From positions 372,001 through 436,000 of the forward strand of contig JACAAK010000005.1 of NCBI GenBank assembly GCA_025093985.1: a stretch of DNA of 64,000 nt, given 5' to 3'. This DNA comes from Calvatia gigantea. Taxonomy: Eukaryota; Basidiomycota; Agaricomycetes; Agaricales; Lycoperdaceae. Positions within the stretch are counted from its first letter, which is position 1. Each line of letters starts with the position of its first letter. A program made the position numbers and the translations under genes. Positions 59,466 to 64,000 of this stretch are shown here, piece after piece. Below the pieces are notes generated by a model that saw only the letters and a program-made list of their open reading frames with translations, was not told the origin of the DNA and made no database searches.

Positions 59466-60420
59466 ATGTCAGTCTCCCACTCTTTCCACCTCAAGGCTAG
59501 CGCGAATATCATTCGTAAGGAATGCCCATACCTCGACAAAAGCGCAGAGGACATTTGCAGATCCAAAATCAGCAGATTTCATAGCTGCGGCAGCGAATGT
59601 GACCAGTATCCCCAAGTTACACGGGCTGCCAGAGGTCCGCCTCTGGTTTTTACTTTTTTAGGTGCATGCTCACATTTTGAAAAGGTCATAGTAACAGGTA
59701 TCTCCATATTCGCCACCCTCTCCATGCCAAACCCGTTAACTCTGGGGATCTCACGTCTATCCCAGGACGCGCTAATGCTGGGAAGTCGTCTTTATTGAAC
59801 GCGGTTTTGGCCAGGAGTTCGCTCCTGCACACCAGCAGGAAAGCTGTACGTTCGCCTCTGATATCTAGGCAACCTTCGGACTCAAAACATTTACGTGAAG
59901 GGTCGTACACGCCAACTGAACTTCTATCGTGTTGGAGCAGAACCTGGGAAACTTGTCCTCGTCGACGCACCTGGTTACGGCGCTCGGGGGAGGCCCGAAT
60001 GGGGAGAGATGTTTGATGAATATCTACGAACCCGAAAACAGTCAGTTGGATCTGATCTTCTGGTGCTGAGATTGTGCTGAACCGATGTGTGATAGGCTCC
60101 GTCGAGTGTATATCTTATTCAATGCAAAACACCAACTGAACGCGTATGACAAAGATATGCTTGCGCATTTGTCAAGCGTGTTAATAACTCCTCGTGGAAC
60201 GCAACCATGGACTCTTCAATCTATTGTTACAAAGGCTGACACGATTCCTTCCAACGATATTTCTGCGGTTATCAAGCAACTCCGCAAGGATATCCACGAC
60301 GCCGCACCATTATGTCTCCCACCTATCATCACAAGCACCCAGATGAAACCGGTATTTGGCATTGACGAGGTCAGGAAGAATATCATTGATGCTTGTGGCC
60401 TTGGCGAGGCTATACTATAG
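59466..60420 (+). CDS. MRX8: EngB/YihA-type mitochondrial GTPase (Mrx8-like), 226 aa
   Basis: Six exons (59466-59514, 59561-59634, 59685-59697, 59766-59845, 59901-60040, 60096-60420) give 227 codons with the stop. GTPase motifs in order are G1 GRANAGKSS, the G2 region KAGRTRQLNF, G3 DAPGYG and G4 TKAD. The PEVIVTGRANAGKSSLLNAV run is built from three exons, one of which is a 13-nt microexon, so the splice model is strongly constrained. The RTRKQ-L-RRVYILFNAK junction across the last intron also fits the family. EngB proteins assist large ribosomal subunit assembly; the fungal homologue acts in mitochondria. The protein begins MSVSHSFHLKASANI, compatible with a short presequence. Confidence 0.9.
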
Positions 60421-61123
60421 CGCGTGATGCCTTCCAATCCCTCACCCTTGGGATTCAGTCTTAGCTACTTTGGTTCTCCACATTACTGCCGTATAGTGGC
60501 GCTCCTTTACCGTTTTTGGTTCCTCCCAATGGTTCAAAACACATCCTTCGCCTTCCCCCCCAGTTATAGTCTCATTCTAAACCTTATAGCCTTCGCGTTC
60601 AATTCTCCATTTATCATGACATTCTCCAACAACTCTTGGCGGTTTTTCCTGAAAATCTATGGCTTCCAAATCCATGAGACTTCGGAGGCTTGATCGCAAA
60701 CCCGAATAGGAATGGTGGAAAGCAGGTTAAAACCTTATACCCCGCTTCTCCATTAATCGACGTGTTGAGATACTTGTGACCTTTACCATTCCAAACCCAT
60801 ACTGAATTCGGGTCTCCACCAAACCCCCCAACATCTGGTCCACAAGGACGCCTCCGATGGTCGTGGTTTCTCAACAAGTTATGGTTGGAACCTCGGACAT
60901 CCGGTTTTCACGGTTGAATATCCTCCGCCAATTTCGGCGGTGCCACGGGGTTGCTACTCTTTGGATATACCCCGTGCTCAACGACGGAGCAACTTCGCAA
61001 ATACCGTGTCTCTGCCTCATCTACAAGAAATAAAGTGCTAAAAATGTTCTAATATTGCTATGGATACATGACTACAAGTCCCAAACGAAAAAAAAAATTG
61101 CGACATTAATGTACGAATCAAGT
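60421..61123. other. Convergent intergenic spacer
   Basis: About 700 bp between convergent genes. A 90-codon plus-strand frame right after MRX8 has no features; the region presumably holds both trailers. Confidence 0.4.
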
Positions 61124-62041
61124 CTACTGGTTATCGAGGTCGAAAACTAAGACCTCTGCCTTCTTATCGCCAACGTTCTCGACTTTGAGGGCACTGCCTC
61201 TCTGCCCAACAAAGATATACGCCCCATCACCCTCTTTCAACTCCAACTCGTCGTAGCCTGGCCCACTAATCTTGACTGTTGCACCTTCGGACCTCTGTGG
61301 GTTGTACCCGCTTGTCTGGATGACATGGATATAACCCTTATTGCCCTGTAGCGGTCGCTCTAACGTCTTGCCGGTGCTCATGATAGAAGCGTACAGAGTT
61401 AGAGCACTCTGAACAGGTGCGGGACCGTCCGTTTCACGAGTGTCCTTTCACTCCATCTTCCCCTGCGGGTGCGACAATCTTCGCCCATTTGTCCGCCTTC
61501 TCTTCGTCTGTGAAGTGGCGGGTGAAGTATTTGGGTTGGAGGCGAGAAGTTTTGGGAAGGGACCAGATCTGAAGGAAGTGGACTTCCTTGCCGCCGTAGC
61601 ACTTTTCCGAGTGCGAGATACCGGTTCCGGCAGGATGTCAACTGAAGGTCACCGCGTTTGAGGATTTCGGTGTTGCCCATAGAGTCTTTACTACGACAGG
61701 GATGAGGCGGATTCTTTTTACGTCGTGCAGGTGAAAATAACTCACTGTTCGAGCTCCCCTTTCACAACGTAGGAGAATATCTCGAACTCACGATGGGAAT
61801 GTGTGCCAAAACCGTTCCGAGGTGCGACACGATCCTCGTTAATGACACGAAGGGGACCAAAGTGTTCATGATCCCAGTCGTGGTACCTAGGCGATATTTA
61901 ATGAGCATCGGTGAAACGTTGCAACAAGTTACCCGGGGCTCACATGGCGAAGGAGAATGTGTGGAAAGTCTTTAGCCAGCCGTGATCGGCGTGGCCGCGT
62001 TCATGACTAGGGCGGGCAACAAACTTCATACCAGAGGTCAT
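61124..62041 (-). pseudogene. Pirin-family bicupin gene with two frame breaks
   Basis: Exons 62041-61944, 61886-61746 and 61690-61124 carry a pirin: MKFVARPSHERGHADHGWLK, then FHTFSFA, the metal-site block FGPLRVINEDRV with GFGTHSHREFEIFSYVVKGE, then NTEILKRGDLQLTS, AGTGISHSEKCYGGKEVHFL in a second frame, and VQSALTLYASIMSTGKTLER to a final LVFDLDNQ in a third frame. The breaks fall near 61634 (an extra base between LTS and AGTG) and near 61438. Total exon length is 806 nt, two more than a multiple of three. Pirins bind iron through three His and one Glu, and some act as quercetin dioxygenases. An upstream start at 62233 would add a 64-residue hydrophobic/leader-like extension. Pseudogene or assembly indels. 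Confidence 0.75.
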
Positions 62042-62233
62042 CGTTGTATTGGTGGATGTGGTTGTTAGCTTTGCGGAGGGTATTGTCTGGTTAAAGAACC
62101 GGGGAATGTTGTTTCGGGCGAGTCGGGTGAGTGAAGCCAAGTTGTAGGATTCTGGGATGAGACCGAGGAATGATCCAATGGAAATATATATAGGGAGGAG
62201 AGCAAGGTGGATGAGGAGAGACTTGAACTGCAT

Positions 62234-62791
62234 TATTCACCTCCACGACATGACGCATTAAATACAGGTGGGTAACATGCTCGAAAGTCAGCATTGTATC
62301 AGTACGTGATGAAAATTACCTGAGCCCTTTTCCGTTCTTGGGAGTGAAAATCTCAGGACGTGATCGATCATGTGACGACCAGAGGTCTTGGTTGCCCTTT
62401 TCGGGAAAGCCGTTCTGATACATAAGCAAGCTGTCAATGCCTATACTGTCGTGTCATAGTCAGAGTGAATAAGTTGCAAGCACGACCTGGTAGGTGGCCC
62501 TTCTTCGGCTAATAGTTTTGATCTTCTGTGAAATACATATTATGTGGCCTCGCTCACCGCTTATCAACTGCTCACAAACTGCTCACTTACGATTCCTCAG
62601 GGCGCTTGTGATCAACTGGTACTAATTGAGAATGACGCGCATTGAATGTGAGCGAGTATATCCATTGTTTCACTGTTTTACACCGACGAGTTTATTTATA
62701 CAATGATACTGTCCCCAGTAACTTTAAGTGGTCACTCTGATATACCTTAGTACACATGAAGTGAAGGTAGTTAATCAAACATGTTACACCC
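62234..62791. other. Spacer between pirin-family and M28 genes
   Basis: The 558 bp hold the pirin promoter and the aminopeptidase trailer (both genes are on minus, the aminopeptidase upstream). No further gene is seen. Confidence 0.4.
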
Positions 62792-64000
62792 TCAAACGGT
62801 CGCATTACCAAGCTCAACGGCGAAAGCAACTGCAAGCTTGGAGTATTCTAACATATGGGTCCAGGAGAAGCCAGCAACGCTGGTCGTATCGCTGGATGTG
62901 TGAATAACAGGGTTCTGGTTGGCAAACGTGGCCTCGAATGGAAATGTTGACGGATAGCCATTCCTATTGTAACTTGCATGATCGGAGCAACCATATCCAC
63001 ACTGCCGACATTACAAATCAGCGTGAGATTCGATGGTGAATGGCAGAGACAACATACCGATCCTCCGCTTACTGCAGGGATGGAGTTATACGCGGCCGCA
63101 AGTTTCGTTGCATAGCTATTCAGCGTGCTGGTGGTAAAATCCTAAGTAGTGTCAGCCTAATAGTAAAACAACCTTCGTCTAGGTTCCGTACTTGAATAAA
63201 CCCAATGACTTCCGTAGTTCCGGGCTTCACGCTGGGGACAGGAGGTCAAGATCATATATCATTAGATAAGAGAGAATGATCCGAGGCTCACTAAGCGGTC
63301 ATGTCCATCTGCATCATGCCCTTGACCGCGACACCACTACTCTTGTAGTTCGCGGCTATGGCGGCAGAACCGCGGAGACCAACTTCTTCGGCAGAATACC
63401 TAGACCAGAATAGTCATGATACCACACAGCCAAGAGTTTGATGGAGTGGCGCTTACCATTGGAACTCAACTGTGTTTAGTGGCTTGAACCCAGCAACAGC
63501 GAGAGCGCGGAAGGCCTCAAGAATACTAACGGTTCCACTCCCATCGTCATCGGCTCCGGGTGCTCGACCGGTTGAAGGGCTACCACCATTGATGGAATCA
63601 AGGTGAGCACCAATGACTGTGATGGGTCCACTCTGAGTGCCCGGGAATCTGGCAATGATGGAGCTTTGTGCCCAGGTGTGGGCGAAACGGGAAACAGTTG
63701 CACCGCTCGAAGGGTTTGCAGAGATGATCTGGAAACCATCAGTGAGCATTCGTTTGCCCTGGCGCAAACGATCCGCATTGCGGATTGAAAGGTGCACTCA
63801 CACCGCTGATAGTGGTGTAGAGCCAATCAGAGGCTTGAACACCTGTGGTTGATGTATAGTAACGGTTGTTGAAGCCGGTGTAGGTGTTGAGGTAACTCTG
63901 CAAGTGACCGACAGTCAAAGTTGAGATGATCGGGTTCACGGTTGTTTGCCTGGTCGGCCCAGACGGGTCTGTTGGATCCGATCAATGCAAGGAGGCAACT
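62792..64000 (-). CDS. Secreted M28-family aminopeptidase (5' part beyond the window)
   Basis: Exons, read on minus, are 63968-63802, 63728-63457, 63399-63292, 63231-63192, 63141-63058 and 63001-62792, with GT-AG introns of 50-73 nt; a further exon lies off the right edge. Zinc-site landmarks of M28 peptidases are all present: GAHLDS (His, Asp), GADDDGSG (bridging Asp), SAEEVGLRG (catalytic and metal Glu), MMQMDM (Asp) and [12 protein letters not shown] (His). A CGYGC pair near the end fits the disulfide of secreted leucine aminopeptidases. Family members remove N-terminal residues from peptides outside the cell. The signal peptide and propeptide start are not in the window. Confidence 0.92.

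Noticed and set aside
1..64000. CRISPR arrays, bacterial-type operons or riboswitches
   Set aside because: None seen; intron-containing genes throughout show a eukaryotic nuclear region.

Overview
This window is nuclear DNA of a filamentous basidiomycete, most likely an agaric (Agaricomycetes). The evidence is dense short GT-AG introns (mostly 45-75 nt), Ty1/copia debris, an expanded family of F-box-like proteins of the agaric type, and clear orthologues of fungal housekeeping genes (Rsa4/Notchless, Mkt1, an EngB-type mitochondrial GTPase). Exon structures were worked out by hand from reading frames and splice signals; no database search was possible.

Layout. 0-2.8 kb: a decayed Ty1/copia 3' end with its probable 3' LTR, and two solo LTRs of another family in opposite orientation, each with a perfect 5-bp target duplication. 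2.8-8.8 kb: a minus-strand tandem array of four F-box-like genes (two full length, one 3'-truncated, one reduced to its C-terminus) with a TIR element inside it. 9.9-18.8 kb: a gene-rich block with a membrane glycoprotein, a LaeA/UMTA-like methyltransferase, a RhoGEF-PH-FYVE protein and the ribosome assembly factor RSA4. 18.8-29.6 kb: gene-poor, with one cluster of decayed coding exons near 22-23 kb. 29.6-33.8 kb: a short zinc-finger-like protein and MKT1, both on minus. 33.8-42.4 kb: a second gene-poor stretch. 42.4-48.8 kb: a conserved 407-residue protein of unknown role, a fold-back hairpin, a small membrane protein with a broken frame, and a proline/serine-rich protein. 50-55.4 kb: a tandem triplication of a roughly 1.6-1.8 kb unit, each carrying a tiny secreted cysteine-rich protein gene; only the middle copy is intact. 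56.1-56.8 kb: a MITE-like element with TA duplications. 59.5-64 kb: the EngB-like GTPase MRX8, a pirin-family gene with broken frame, and the 3' part of a secreted M28 aminopeptidase that runs off the right edge.

Two themes stand out. First, the cysteine-rich secreted triplet looks like a birth-and-death locus of effector-like peptides: whole units including promoters and introns were duplicated, and two of three copies have since lost their frame. Second, several otherwise convincing genes (MKT1, pirin, methyltransferase, membrane glycoprotein, small membrane protein) need a shift of one or two bases to read through. So many in one window suggests either residual assembly indels or unusually frequent decay, and reads or transcripts would tell which.
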